This document shows positions 18,007-25,351 of a stretch of DNA of 64,000 bases, piece by piece; positions within the stretch are counted from its first letter, which is position 1; each line of letters opens with the position of its first letter. Origin of the DNA: an uncultured Clostridia bacterium (lineage in GTDB: Bacteria; Bacillota; Clostridia; Lachnospirales; CAG-274); the NCBI GenBank assembly GCA_947632615.1, contig CANRPW010000004.1, forward strand, positions 1 through 64,000. The letters are read 5' to 3'. The notes under the pieces are model-generated. The model was not told the origin of the DNA and did no database searches. It was given only the letters and a program-made list of their open reading frames with translations. The translations under genes and the position numbers were made by a program.

Positions 18007-18621
18007 TCATCTCTTTTCTATAGCCTTTGCAGGGCAGACATCAAAGCAGTTTCCGCAGTGCAGGCAGTGATTTTGCAAAATATTATATGGCTCTCCCTCT
18101 TCAATACACCTCTGAGGGCAGCTTTTAAGGCACTTGCCGCAGCCTATGCACTTATCTGTTATGTAATAGCCCTTTTTCTCTATATTTCCATCTCCTATAG
18201 TGTAAAAATCTCTGAAAATAGGATTTACGCCAAGGTTAAAATACTCAATATTGGCATTTTTTATTTCAAATACAATGCCTGCCATTTTTCTTGTATCATC
18301 CGGGTAGACATTGTAAAGATAGGGCTGCTCGGCAAAAATTATGTCTATCCACTTTTCCTGCTCGTCCTCTGCTATGACCTCAGCCTTAGCCGACAGTCTT
18401 ATCATTTCTTTATATTTAGTATACCCCAACACCTGCACACGTCCATCGGTCATAAGCTCCTCGCAAAAGGCTTTCCCCTTTGCCGTAAAAAATATCATAC
18501 GCTCAGGCTCATAGTGTATAGCTGAAATATTGCGTATTTGGGGCGCGCCGTTTTTATCCACCGTAGCAAAAGCCAACACGCCTACATATTCTAATTTTTT
18601 AAGACAGGTTTTAGCATCCAT
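18007..18621 (-). CDS. PNPOx-like flavin split-barrel protein fused to 2[4Fe-4S] ferredoxin
   Basis: A 204-residue redox protein. Residues about 1-125 form a pyridoxamine-phosphate-oxidase-like FMN barrel (VLAFATVDKNGAPQIRNISA). The C-terminus has two cluster motifs, CIGCGKCLKSCP and CLHCGNCFDVCP. It can pass electrons between FMN and iron-sulfur centres. In this operon it may supply electrons to the radical SAM enzyme or to the nitroreductase-like protein; that is inference. It starts 16 bp after the nitroreductase gene. Confidence 0.88.
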   Translation of the reverse strand: MDAKTCLKKLEYVGVLAFATVDKNGAPQIRNISAIHYEPERMIFFTAKGKAFCEELMTDGRVQVLGYTKYKEMIRLSAKAEVIAEDEQEKWIDIIFAEQPYLYNVYPDDTRKMAGIVFEIKNANIEYFNLGVNPIFRDFYTIGDGNIEKKGYYITDKCIGCGKCLKSCPQRCIEEGEPYNILQNHCLHCGNCFDVCPAKAIEKR

Positions 18622-18637
18622 TTTTATTCCTCTCCCA

Positions 18638-19222
18638 TTAAAATCTCAAAATTCGTCCGTCCCTGCGGGGCTTAGAGGTGGGGTGGTCATCTCCGCCTTT
18701 TGGGTAGCCCAGCAAAAGCTGCATTACTGCAAAATAGTCTGTGCATATTTCCCATTTTTTGAGTATTTCCTGTCCGTAAGGGTCGGCAAAGGCTGTCCAC
18801 CCCTGACCTATATAGCAGGAGCCTACCCCTAAAGAGTCTGCCATAAGCATCATATTTTCCGCTGCACAGGCGCAGTCTTCCCCGGCAAACAGGAAATTTT
18901 TAGGCGCAAAAAATGTAATTACAGTTGGTGCATTGTAAAAGGCATTTTTGAGGTTTGGGTCGTCTGCTATGCTTGGCTGCTGCTTAGATACATAGGCTGT
19001 GGCAGTAGCCATTTTAGGTTTAGAATTTGCACGCTTTATCTTTCCGAGCCTTTCGTTTACAGCTCTGTCCTGACAGACGGCAAACAACACTCCCTGTCTG
19101 CCCCCTGCGCTGGGAGCGTAAAGCCCCGCTTCCAAAATCTGCTGCAATGCTTCTTCTTCAATTTGTCTTTCGTCAAACCGCCTTATAGCACGGCGGTGCT
19201 TCATAAGCTCCAATAATTCCAT
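18638..19222 (-). CDS. nitroreductase-family flavoprotein
   Basis: FMN-dependent oxidoreductase, 194 residues. It starts MELLELMKHRRAIRRFDERQ, carrying the RRSIRxF-like FMN signature, then LYAPSAGGRQ and a C-terminal SLGVGSCYIG and LLLGYP. I chose ATG 19222, which overlaps the radical SAM stop by one base (TAATG) and has GAAGGA upstream; an in-frame ATG lies at 19243. Nitroreductase-fold enzymes act as dehydrogenases on some RiPPs, which makes it a candidate second tailoring enzyme. Its substrate here is unknown. Confidence 0.88.
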   Translation of the reverse strand: MELLELMKHRRAIRRFDERQIEEEALQQILEAGLYAPSAGGRQGVLFAVCQDRAVNERLGKIKRANSKPKMATATAYVSKQQPSIADDPNLKNAFYNAPTVITFFAPKNFLFAGEDCACAAENMMLMADSLGVGSCYIGQGWTAFADPYGQEILKKWEICTDYFAVMQLLLGYPKGGDDHPTSKPRRDGRILRF

Positions 19223-20256
19223 TATACCACATCCTTCCAACATTGTGGGTCTTCACTGTAAAAACTTCCGTTTGTTCCCTTAGCTACCGCAGGGCAGCCC
19301 CTACACCAAGCCTTTAGCTCACACCTGCCGCATTTTTTAAATTTGTCATACTCTCTGTATTTTTCCATCTCGCACACCCACACGTCAGCAAGCCTGTCGG
19401 TAAACACATTGCCTACCTTGCTGTCTGCCACACGGCGGCAGGCGTAAACGTCGCCTGTAGGCAAAATAGTGATGTGGCAGTTTCCGCAATTGCAGCCGCC
19501 ATATATAATACCCTCTTCTGCATCTGGTGGTATTTTAAACTCACCCATTTCGTATTCGTACAACGTCCAGAGATGGTCTTTTTTATTGAAATAAGTCTTG
19601 CAGCCCTCGGCTTCATATTTCTTGAATTTTTTGTCACAGACTGCAAGCAATTCTCTATATTCCCGAGGTGTCATAGAAGCATCAAGGTCGCCGCCGCTAG
19701 GTACATATCTTGAAAAAGCAAACACTGCTGCCCCTGCCTTTACCACCTCATCAATAATGCCCGGCACTTCCATACGGTTGGTTTTTGACACCGTTGTCAT
19801 AATTACACTGCGTATGCCTGCACGGTTTATGCAGTCTATTTTTTCAAGAGTACAGTCATAAGAGCCGGGCTTTCTGAACCAGTCGTGTGTTTCCTTAAGC
19901 CCGTCAAGAGACAACTGATATTTTTCGCAGCCGTAAAATTTAAGCTCCCGACATACCCAATCGTTCAGATGGAAAGGGTTTCCCAAAATAGTAAAGGGCA
20001 CACTGTGCTTGCGGAGAAGCTCCAAAAGCTGCCAAAAATCAGGGTGGAGAATAGGATCGCCGCCTGTTATGTAAAAATAGGGAAGCCTGTCATACATTTC
20101 ACAAAAGTCAAGGCAGTTATAAAATGTTGTTTCCATTTGATCCCGGCTCATGGAGTCGGGTTTTTTGCAAACATCCCCCGAAAAAATATAGCAATGCTTA
20201 CACCTTTGGTCACATTCGTCGGTTATGTGCCACTGAAAAGAAAAATACTGCTTCAT
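19222..20256 (-). CDS. radical SAM/SPASM peptide maturase, ACGX-type
   Basis: A 344-residue radical SAM enzyme. The [4Fe-4S]-SAM motif is CDQRCKHC at residues 15-22, followed by the glycine-rich YITGGDPILHPDFW. The SPASM domain (about 240-344) has GGCNCGNCHITILPTGDVYA and CGRCELKAWCRGCP, ligands for auxiliary clusters. The opening KQYFSFQWHITDECDQ resembles maturases of the ACGX-repeat peptide system. I chose ATG 20256 because GTGAGG lies eight bases before it. It follows the ACGX peptide gene directly, so it should modify that peptide, probably at its cysteines. The exact linkage is unknown. Confidence 0.9.
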   Translation of the reverse strand: MKQYFSFQWHITDECDQRCKHCYIFSGDVCKKPDSMSRDQMETTFYNCLDFCEMYDRLPYFYITGGDPILHPDFWQLLELLRKHSVPFTILGNPFHLNDWVCRELKFYGCEKYQLSLDGLKETHDWFRKPGSYDCTLEKIDCINRAGIRSVIMTTVSKTNRMEVPGIIDEVVKAGAAVFAFSRYVPSGGDLDASMTPREYRELLAVCDKKFKKYEAEGCKTYFNKKDHLWTLYEYEMGEFKIPPDAEEGIIYGGCNCGNCHITILPTGDVYACRRVADSKVGNVFTDRLADVWVCEMEKYREYDKFKKCGRCELKAWCRGCPAVAKGTNGSFYSEDPQCWKDVV

Positions 20257-20341
20257 ACTAAACATCCTCACTTTATATAAAAATCGGTTTTGCCGAATAA
20301 TTTACAAAAGTCCCCGATAAGAACCTCTCCCATCGGGAACC

Positions 20342-20360
20342 GGGATAAATTATTTATCCC
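20342..20360 (-). promoter_or_regulatory. stem-loop at the 3' end of the ACGX peptide gene
   Basis: GGGATAAA and TTTATCCC form an 8-bp perfect stem with the peptide stop codon in and beside the loop. A second short stem CCCGAT/ATCGGG lies at 20313-20337. No T-run follows. It may stabilise the peptide message or cut read-through into the maturase, giving more peptide than enzyme. Confidence 0.5.
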
Positions 20361-20493
20361 CTGCGCCGCATGCAGAGCCGCAAGCTGCGGGCTTTTCATC
20401 AGGCTTATCACCTGCACCGCAAGCTGAGCCGCAAGCTGCTGCCGGTGCAGCCTCTGACTTCTTATTCCAGCCAAAAAGATCAGTAAGTGCCAT
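20350..20493 (-). CDS. ACGX-repeat RiPP precursor peptide
   Basis: A 47-residue peptide. The leader is MALTDLFGWNKKSEAAPA; the core holds two copies of ACGSACGAGDK separated by PDEKPA, giving four ACGx units and four cysteines in all. AGGAGG sits ahead of ATG 20493. It is immediately followed by the radical SAM/SPASM gene. Short ACGx-repeat peptides beside such enzymes form a recognised class of predicted ribosomally made, modified peptides; the mature product is not known to me. The near-identical repeats suggest that the core expanded by duplication. Confidence 0.88.
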   Translation of the reverse strand: MALTDLFGWNKKSEAAPAAACGSACGAGDKPDEKPAACGSACGAGDK

Positions 20494-20545
20494 AATCGCC
20501 CCTCCTTTTAAATATTCAAAAGGCTTAATGCCCTCTGTATTTTTT

Positions 20546-20584
20546 ATTGTAAATATAATTTATAACCCGCACAAGTACGCACTT
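20546..20584 (-). promoter_or_regulatory. putative promoter and operator of the ACGX-sirtuin operon
   Basis: On the minus strand a -35 TTGTGC (20574-20569), 17 bp and a -10 TACAAT (20551-20546) precede the peptide gene. A near-palindrome AAGTACGCACTT (20573-20584) overlaps the -35 edge. This GTAC-type half-site arrangement is common for HxlR/YodB-like regulators, and such a gene lies divergently. Confidence 0.45.
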
Positions 20585-20635
20585 TTTTATTGGGATAGTC
20601 ACCTTTTTGTAACCATTCTTCTGTATAAAAGGCTG

Positions 20636-20679
20636 TTGCAACATTCAACATTTAGCAGTATAATATGAATGTAACATTC
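20636..20679 (+). promoter_or_regulatory. putative promoter and palindrome ahead of hxlR-type gene
   Basis: -35 TTGCAA (20636-20641), 17 bp, -10 TATAAT (20659-20664), then the perfect palindrome GAATGTAACATTC (20667-20679) just downstream of the -10. This is a suitable autoregulatory site. Confidence 0.5.
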
Positions 20680-20704
20680 TTTAATGATGTAATGGAGGTG
20701 CACT

Positions 20705-21034
20705 ATGAAAACGAAAGCCGAGCTAATACCCGAATGTCCCGTAGCTACCACCGTTTCTCTTATAGGCAACAAGTGGAAGCTTTTAATAATAAGAAATCTG
20801 TTAGAGCGCCCCTGGCGTTTTAACGAGCTTCAGAGAAATTTAGACGGCATAAGCCAGAAGGTGCTTACAGACAGTCTGCGCTCTATGGAAGCCGACGGCA
20901 TAATCACCCGTACGGTATATGCCGAAGTGCCCCCAAGAGTAGAATACGCTCTGTCGGAGCTGGGAGAGTCTTTAAAGCCCATACTTGACGTAATGAAGGA
21001 GTGGGGCGAAAGCTATAAGGCAGCAAATTTATAA
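20705..21034 (+). CDS. HxlR-family transcriptional regulator
   Basis: A 109-residue winged-helix protein. The family core is IGNKWKLLIIRNLLERPWRF, then ELQRNLDGISQKVLTDSLR and the wing. A single cysteine at residue 11 (PECPVATT) lies where redox-sensing members such as YodB and HypR have theirs. It is transcribed divergently from the ACGX-sirtuin operon across 211 bp that holds candidate operators, so it probably controls that operon in response to electrophiles or redox state. That control is inferred. Confidence 0.9.
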   Translation: MKTKAELIPECPVATTVSLIGNKWKLLIIRNLLERPWRFNELQRNLDGISQKVLTDSLRSMEADGIITRTVYAEVPPRVEYALSELGESLKPILDVMKEWGESYKAANL

Positions 21035-21044
21035 TATATTAAAA

Positions 21045-21087
21045 CAGCCGCTTCTGTTTGTTAAACAACGGAAGCGACTGCTTTTTT
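21045..21087. terminator. bidirectional terminator between hxlR-type gene and ptsI
   Basis: The stem is built from CAGCCGCTTCTGTTT and AAACAACGGAAGCGACTGC, followed by a T-run on the plus strand. It lies between two convergent genes. Confidence 0.75.
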
Positions 21088-22706
21088 TATTTTGTGGATG
21101 ATTCTCTTATCTTCTTTCTTACGGGAAGCACTCTTGATGATGAAACCGAAAGCTCGTCTACGCCCATTTTCATAAAGCGCTCTGTAAGCTCTAAGTCTGA
21201 GCCAAGCTCGCCGCAGATGCCTGCCCAAATACCTGCTGCATGTGCATTTTTGCATACAAGCTCTATAAGGCGAAGCACTGCCTCGTGGTGAGTGTCTGCT
21301 ATTGACTCTAACTTTGCGTTCTGCCTGTCTACCGCAAGAGTATATTGTGTTAGGTCGTTAGTGCCTATTGAGAAGAAGTCAACCAACTTTGCCAGCTTAT
21401 CGCTTATAATAGCAGCTGCGGGAGTTTCTATCATTATGCCTTCTTCTATGTTTTCGTCAAAGGGTATGCCCTCCGACTTAAGCTCTGCCTTGACTGCCCT
21501 TGAAATTTCCTTTATCTGCATAACTTCATTTTCCGAAATTATCATAGGATACATAATTGCAATATTGCCATAAGCACTGGCACGAAGCAAGGCTCTCAGC
21601 TGTGTCTTAAAAATATCCGGCTGCTGAAGGCAAATTCTGATGGCTCTATAGCCCAGTGCCGGGTTGTCTTCCTTGCCTAAGTTGAAATATTCAACCTGCT
21701 TGTCAGCGCCTATATCGAGAGTCCTTATAATTACCTTCTTGCCTGCCATCATCTGAGCCACCTTGCGGTATGCTTCAAACTGCTGCTCCTCTGTGGGGAA
21801 GTCGTCAGACTCTAAATATAAAAACTCGCTTCTGAAAAGACCTATACCCTTTGCATCATTTTTAAGCACGTCAGCCACATCACCTACGCCGCCTATGTTG
21901 GCATAGAGCTTAATGTGCTTGCCGTCAAGAGTTACGTCCTCTTGTCCCTTAAGGGCAGCAAGAAGCGCCTTTTCCTCTTTCTGCTTCTCAAGCTTTTCCT
22001 CATACTCTGCAAGTGTAGCCTCATCGGGGTCGATTATAAGTATGCCCTTGTTTCCGTCTACTATGCCCTGCTTGCCTGCCCATTCCTTTTCAATATCAAC
22101 GCCTATAAGGGCAGGAATGTCCATATTTCTTGCAAGTATGGCTGTGTGAGAATTTGATGAGCCAAGTCTTGTTACGAAGGAAAGAAGGTTTGCCTTGTCC
22201 ATCTGTACCGTTTCACTTGGGGCAAGGTCTTCTGCTATTAATATAACAGGCTCTTTGGGGGCGTTGTCGTTCCCGCCGCCCATAAGTACGTTAAGCACTC
22301 TTTCTGAGATGTCCTTCATATCGGCGGCTCTTGCCTTGAAGTATTCGTCCTCCATAGCCGCAAACATATCCGAAAGGTTGTCGCCTGTTCTTGCAACGGC
22401 ATATTCTGCGTTTACATTCTCCGTTTCGATTATGTTTATAACAGAGTCGTTAAAGTCATCGTCTGCCAGAAGCATCTGATGTACCTCAAATATAGCGGCG
22501 TTTTCTTCGCCAACTTCCTTAAGCGCCTTTTCGTAAATCTCACCAAGCTGCTCAAGGGCTGTTTCCTTAGCAGCCTCATATCTTGCCTTTTCGGCTTCAA
22601 GGTCCGCAGGCTTTTCTCTTCTTACCTGTCCCTTGTCTTTAGAGTAGAAGAATATCTTGCCTATGGCTACGCCCTTGACTATGGCTTTACCCTTAAATTT
22701 AGCCAT
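21087..22706 (-). CDS. ptsI: PTS enzyme I (phosphoenolpyruvate-protein phosphotransferase)
   Basis: Cytosolic enzyme that moves phosphate from PEP to HPr, 539 residues. The active-site histidine lies in SSNSHTAILARNMDIPAL. The C-terminal PEP-binding barrel has FRSEFLYLE, IRTLDIGADKQ and the signature DFFSIGTNDLTQYTLAVDR. It is the last gene of the sucrose operon, 18 bp after ptsH. Having general PTS genes inside a sugar-specific operon suggests that PTS capacity is induced together with sucrose uptake. Confidence 0.95.
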   Translation of the reverse strand: MAKFKGKAIVKGVAIGKIFFYSKDKGQVRREKPADLEAEKARYEAAKETALEQLGEIYEKALKEVGEENAAIFEVHQMLLADDDFNDSVINIIETENVNAEYAVARTGDNLSDMFAAMEDEYFKARAADMKDISERVLNVLMGGGNDNAPKEPVILIAEDLAPSETVQMDKANLLSFVTRLGSSNSHTAILARNMDIPALIGVDIEKEWAGKQGIVDGNKGILIIDPDEATLAEYEEKLEKQKEEKALLAALKGQEDVTLDGKHIKLYANIGGVGDVADVLKNDAKGIGLFRSEFLYLESDDFPTEEQQFEAYRKVAQMMAGKKVIIRTLDIGADKQVEYFNLGKEDNPALGYRAIRICLQQPDIFKTQLRALLRASAYGNIAIMYPMIISENEVMQIKEISRAVKAELKSEGIPFDENIEEGIMIETPAAAIISDKLAKLVDFFSIGTNDLTQYTLAVDRQNAKLESIADTHHEAVLRLIELVCKNAHAAGIWAGICGELGSDLELTERFMKMGVDELSVSSSRVLPVRKKIRESSTK

Positions 22707-22724
22707 AAAAAATCCCTCTCTTTC

Positions 22725-22982
22725 TCAAAGATTGTCTTTAAAGAACTTCTCCAATACATCGACAGCATTTGCTTCGTCGCCGCCATCAATACTGACAACT
22801 ATCTCCTGACCGCACTTGATGCCAAGACCCATAAGGGCAATAAGCTTTGATGCGTCTGCGCTTTTTCCGTTTGCTTCAATAGTTACCTTGCTTCCCGATG
22901 CCTTTGCAGCCTTTGCAAGAAGTCCTGCGGGTCTTGCGTGGATGCCTACGGGGTCTGTGATTTTGTAAGTAAAAGATTTCAT
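22725..22982 (-). CDS. ptsH: HPr phosphocarrier protein
   Basis: An 85-residue phosphocarrier. The phosphorylated histidine is His15 in GIHARPAG. The position equivalent to regulatory Ser46 of Bacillus HPr aligns with lysine in SADASKLIALMGLG, with a serine one residue earlier, so HPr-kinase/CcpA signalling through this protein is doubtful. The same DASKLIALMGLGIK-like sequence occurs in many clostridial HPr proteins of sugar operons. Start ATG 22982 follows an AGGAGG-type site. The gene lies 30 bp after the fructokinase gene. Confidence 0.94.
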   Translation of the reverse strand: MKSFTYKITDPVGIHARPAGLLAKAAKASGSKVTIEANGKSADASKLIALMGLGIKCGQEIVVSIDGGDEANAVDVLEKFFKDNL

Positions 22983-23012
22983 GTTTGTTTCCTCCTTAAT
23001 TTATAATATATT

Positions 23013-23960
23013 TTATAATAACCTGTCGGGGTATGAGGCAATAGCGCCTCTTCTTGTTACGCTTACTGCGCAAAATTTATTGGCAAAGGTAATGGCTTCA
23101 AAGAGTATATCTATAGGGCAGCTTTCCATATTTTTAAGATCTACCCCCATTTCGGATATCTTATATAAAAACGAGCCTATAAAGCCGTCCCCTGCCCCTG
23201 TGGTGTCTATTGCCTTTACCTTTATGGGCTTGGTTGTGGCAAAGTCATTTTTTCTCCACACCTCTGCGCCCTTTGCGCCTTTGGTGTATACTACTATTTT
23301 TGTGTTTCCTTTAAAAAGAATGTCCTTGGCTTCTTCTATAGTCTTTTTGCCTGTTATAAACTCTATTTCTTCGTCAGAAATTTTGACTATGTGAGCCTTT
23401 GGCATAAATTCCAATACAGTTTTCTTAAGGGCGGCCGTGTCATTCACAAGCTGAGGTCTTAGGTTTGGGTCGAAGCTTACCAGCATATTGTTCTTAAGCG
23501 CCAGCTCTATTGCCCTTCTGTGCGCCCCCTTCATAGGGAAGTCGCCAAGGGACACCGAGCAGAAGTGAAGCATATCGGCATCTTCAAACCATTCTTCTCT
23601 TATGTCCTTTTCACTAAGCAGCATATCAGCCCCGGGCTTTCTGTAGAATGAAAATTCTCTGTTGCCGTCCTCCTTTAAAGCCACAAAGGCAAGGCTTGTG
23701 TTTGCCTCCCTTGTGCGCTTTATATAAGAGCTGCCAACGCCGTATTTTTTAAATTCGTCAACTATTTTGTCACCGAAGGGATCAGCGCCCAGCTGAGTTA
23801 TAAACTCGCTTTTGCCCCCAAGCCTTGTAAAAGCACCGCACACATTTGCAGGCGCGCCCCCTACATTTGCATAAAAGGCAGGCACGTCTTTAATTGGCTT
23901 TCCCGCTTCCGACGGTATAAAATCTATAAGAGCCTCACCTATGGCAATCAGCTTTTTCAT
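23013..23960 (-). CDS. scrK: fructokinase (PfkB family)
   Basis: Phosphorylates the fructose released when sucrose-6-phosphate is hydrolysed. It has 315 residues. PfkB signatures are visible: GGAPANVCGAFTRLGG near residue 32 and DTTGAGDGFIGSFLY near 255, the latter with the catalytic aspartate. Start ATG 23960 has GGAGGT upstream and overlaps the end of scrB by 26 bp, so translation is coupled. The substrate assignment rests on operon context. Confidence 0.92.
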   Translation of the reverse strand: MKKLIAIGEALIDFIPSEAGKPIKDVPAFYANVGGAPANVCGAFTRLGGKSEFITQLGADPFGDKIVDEFKKYGVGSSYIKRTREANTSLAFVALKEDGNREFSFYRKPGADMLLSEKDIREEWFEDADMLHFCSVSLGDFPMKGAHRRAIELALKNNMLVSFDPNLRPQLVNDTAALKKTVLEFMPKAHIVKISDEEIEFITGKKTIEEAKDILFKGNTKIVVYTKGAKGAEVWRKNDFATTKPIKVKAIDTTGAGDGFIGSFLYKISEMGVDLKNMESCPIDILFEAITFANKFCAVSVTRRGAIASYPDRLL

Positions 23961-25335
23961 AATCTACCTCCATGGAATTCATGTCAAAAACATTTATACT
24001 TCCGCAGCTTATGCTGCATTTTTTGCTGTCTGTATAATACATGGTGGTCATAACATACTCGCCGTCATTTATATATACCTCAACTACCGATCTGTCTAAA
24101 AGTATTCGCACACTTTCAAGACTTTCAAGCCTTAGCTTTCTTATGCTCCTGCCGAAACTGTCCATTATCATTTCAAATACCCCATCTTCGTATTTAAGCA
24201 AAACACTTTCTCGGATAGAGGCTTCAAAATCCCCTTTGATATTTGTCACAATAATGTCAGCTCTTTCCGTTTCAAAGGCTTCCCACGGCTTTACTGTTCT
24301 TTCATTTGTTCTTAGGGCTTCAAGCTCACTTGCGGGGGTCTGATAAACCTTGCCGTTTTTGTACTTAAGCACCCTTGGCACGGTAAGGCAGTTTTGCCAA
24401 CCTTTCTCCGTGGTAGGGTTTACGTTATCCGAGTCGGGCATACCGACCCAGCCTATGAGTATTCTTCTGCCCTTTTCATCCTCAAAGGTCTGCGGGGCAT
24501 AAAAATCAAAACCGTAGTCCCACTCTTCAAAGCCCGCGGGAGTAAAATCGTCAAAAATGCTTTTATCCGTTAAAAAATATCCGCTCTGATATATGTTCTG
24601 ATAGCGGTATTCTTCGCTTTTAAGCCCCTGAGGCGAAACGGAGATAACCGTCACATCTCCGAGCTTAAATACGTCAGGGCACTCCCACATATAGCCGAAA
24701 GGCTCTTTGGTTGTGACTTCCTTTAAAAATCTCCAACCCTTATCGATATTTTCACTTTCATATATGAGCAGTGTACCCTTGTCAGAGAGCTTTCTTCCTC
24801 CAAGAGCCATATAATACTTATCTTCCTTCCACACCTTAGGATCTCTTATGTGACAGGTGTAGTCAGCGGGGTAGTCCTCATTGGTGAGCAGCAGCTTTTT
24901 TGAAAAATCGCTGTCGTTTGCATAGACTACATTGGAGTCTCTGCCGTCTGTTATATAGTCATAGTCCCCGGGGTGCTTTACATTACCCGTATAGAACAAA
25001 TGCACTTTGCCGTCCTCTGCCAGCCCCGAGCCTGAATAGACACCGTTTTTGTCCCATTCTGTATCGGGAGCTAAAGGCACGCCCATATATTTCCACTTTA
25101 TAAGGCTCTCCCCTTTATACCATCCCCAAAATTTTTCTCCGCCGTTTACGTTTGTGGGAGAATACTGAAAAAATACGTTATATTCCCCGTTATTTTGACA
25201 AAGTCCGTTGGGGTCGTTGAGCCATCCCACGGGAGGCATCAGGTGAAAGCCCTGACGCCTGCCGTCTTTATTTACTTGGGGAATAGCCTTTTCCGCATAC
25301 TTTATTCTGTTTAAGATACTTTCTCTTGAGTCCAT
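23935..25335 (-). CDS. scrB: sucrose-6-phosphate hydrolase (GH32)
   Basis: Cleaves sucrose-6-phosphate to glucose-6-phosphate and fructose in the cytosol. It has 466 residues from ATG 25335. GH32 motifs are in order: WLNDPNG (nucleophile aspartate), FYTGN, RDPKV and WECPDVF (acid/base glutamate). A C-terminal beta-sandwich follows (LDRSVVEVYIN). There is no signal peptide, as expected for a PTS-coupled enzyme. The start is uncertain; ATG 25341 is also possible, and 25335 has AAGGG at the better spacing. It lies 16 bp after scrA. Confidence 0.93.
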   Translation of the reverse strand: MDSRESILNRIKYAEKAIPQVNKDGRRQGFHLMPPVGWLNDPNGLCQNNGEYNVFFQYSPTNVNGGEKFWGWYKGESLIKWKYMGVPLAPDTEWDKNGVYSGSGLAEDGKVHLFYTGNVKHPGDYDYITDGRDSNVVYANDSDFSKKLLLTNEDYPADYTCHIRDPKVWKEDKYYMALGGRKLSDKGTLLIYESENIDKGWRFLKEVTTKEPFGYMWECPDVFKLGDVTVISVSPQGLKSEEYRYQNIYQSGYFLTDKSIFDDFTPAGFEEWDYGFDFYAPQTFEDEKGRRILIGWVGMPDSDNVNPTTEKGWQNCLTVPRVLKYKNGKVYQTPASELEALRTNERTVKPWEAFETERADIIVTNIKGDFEASIRESVLLKYEDGVFEMIMDSFGRSIRKLRLESLESVRILLDRSVVEVYINDGEYVMTTMYYTDSKKCSISCGSINVFDMNSMEVDYEKADCHR

Positions 25336-25351
25336 TCCCATCAACCCTTAA

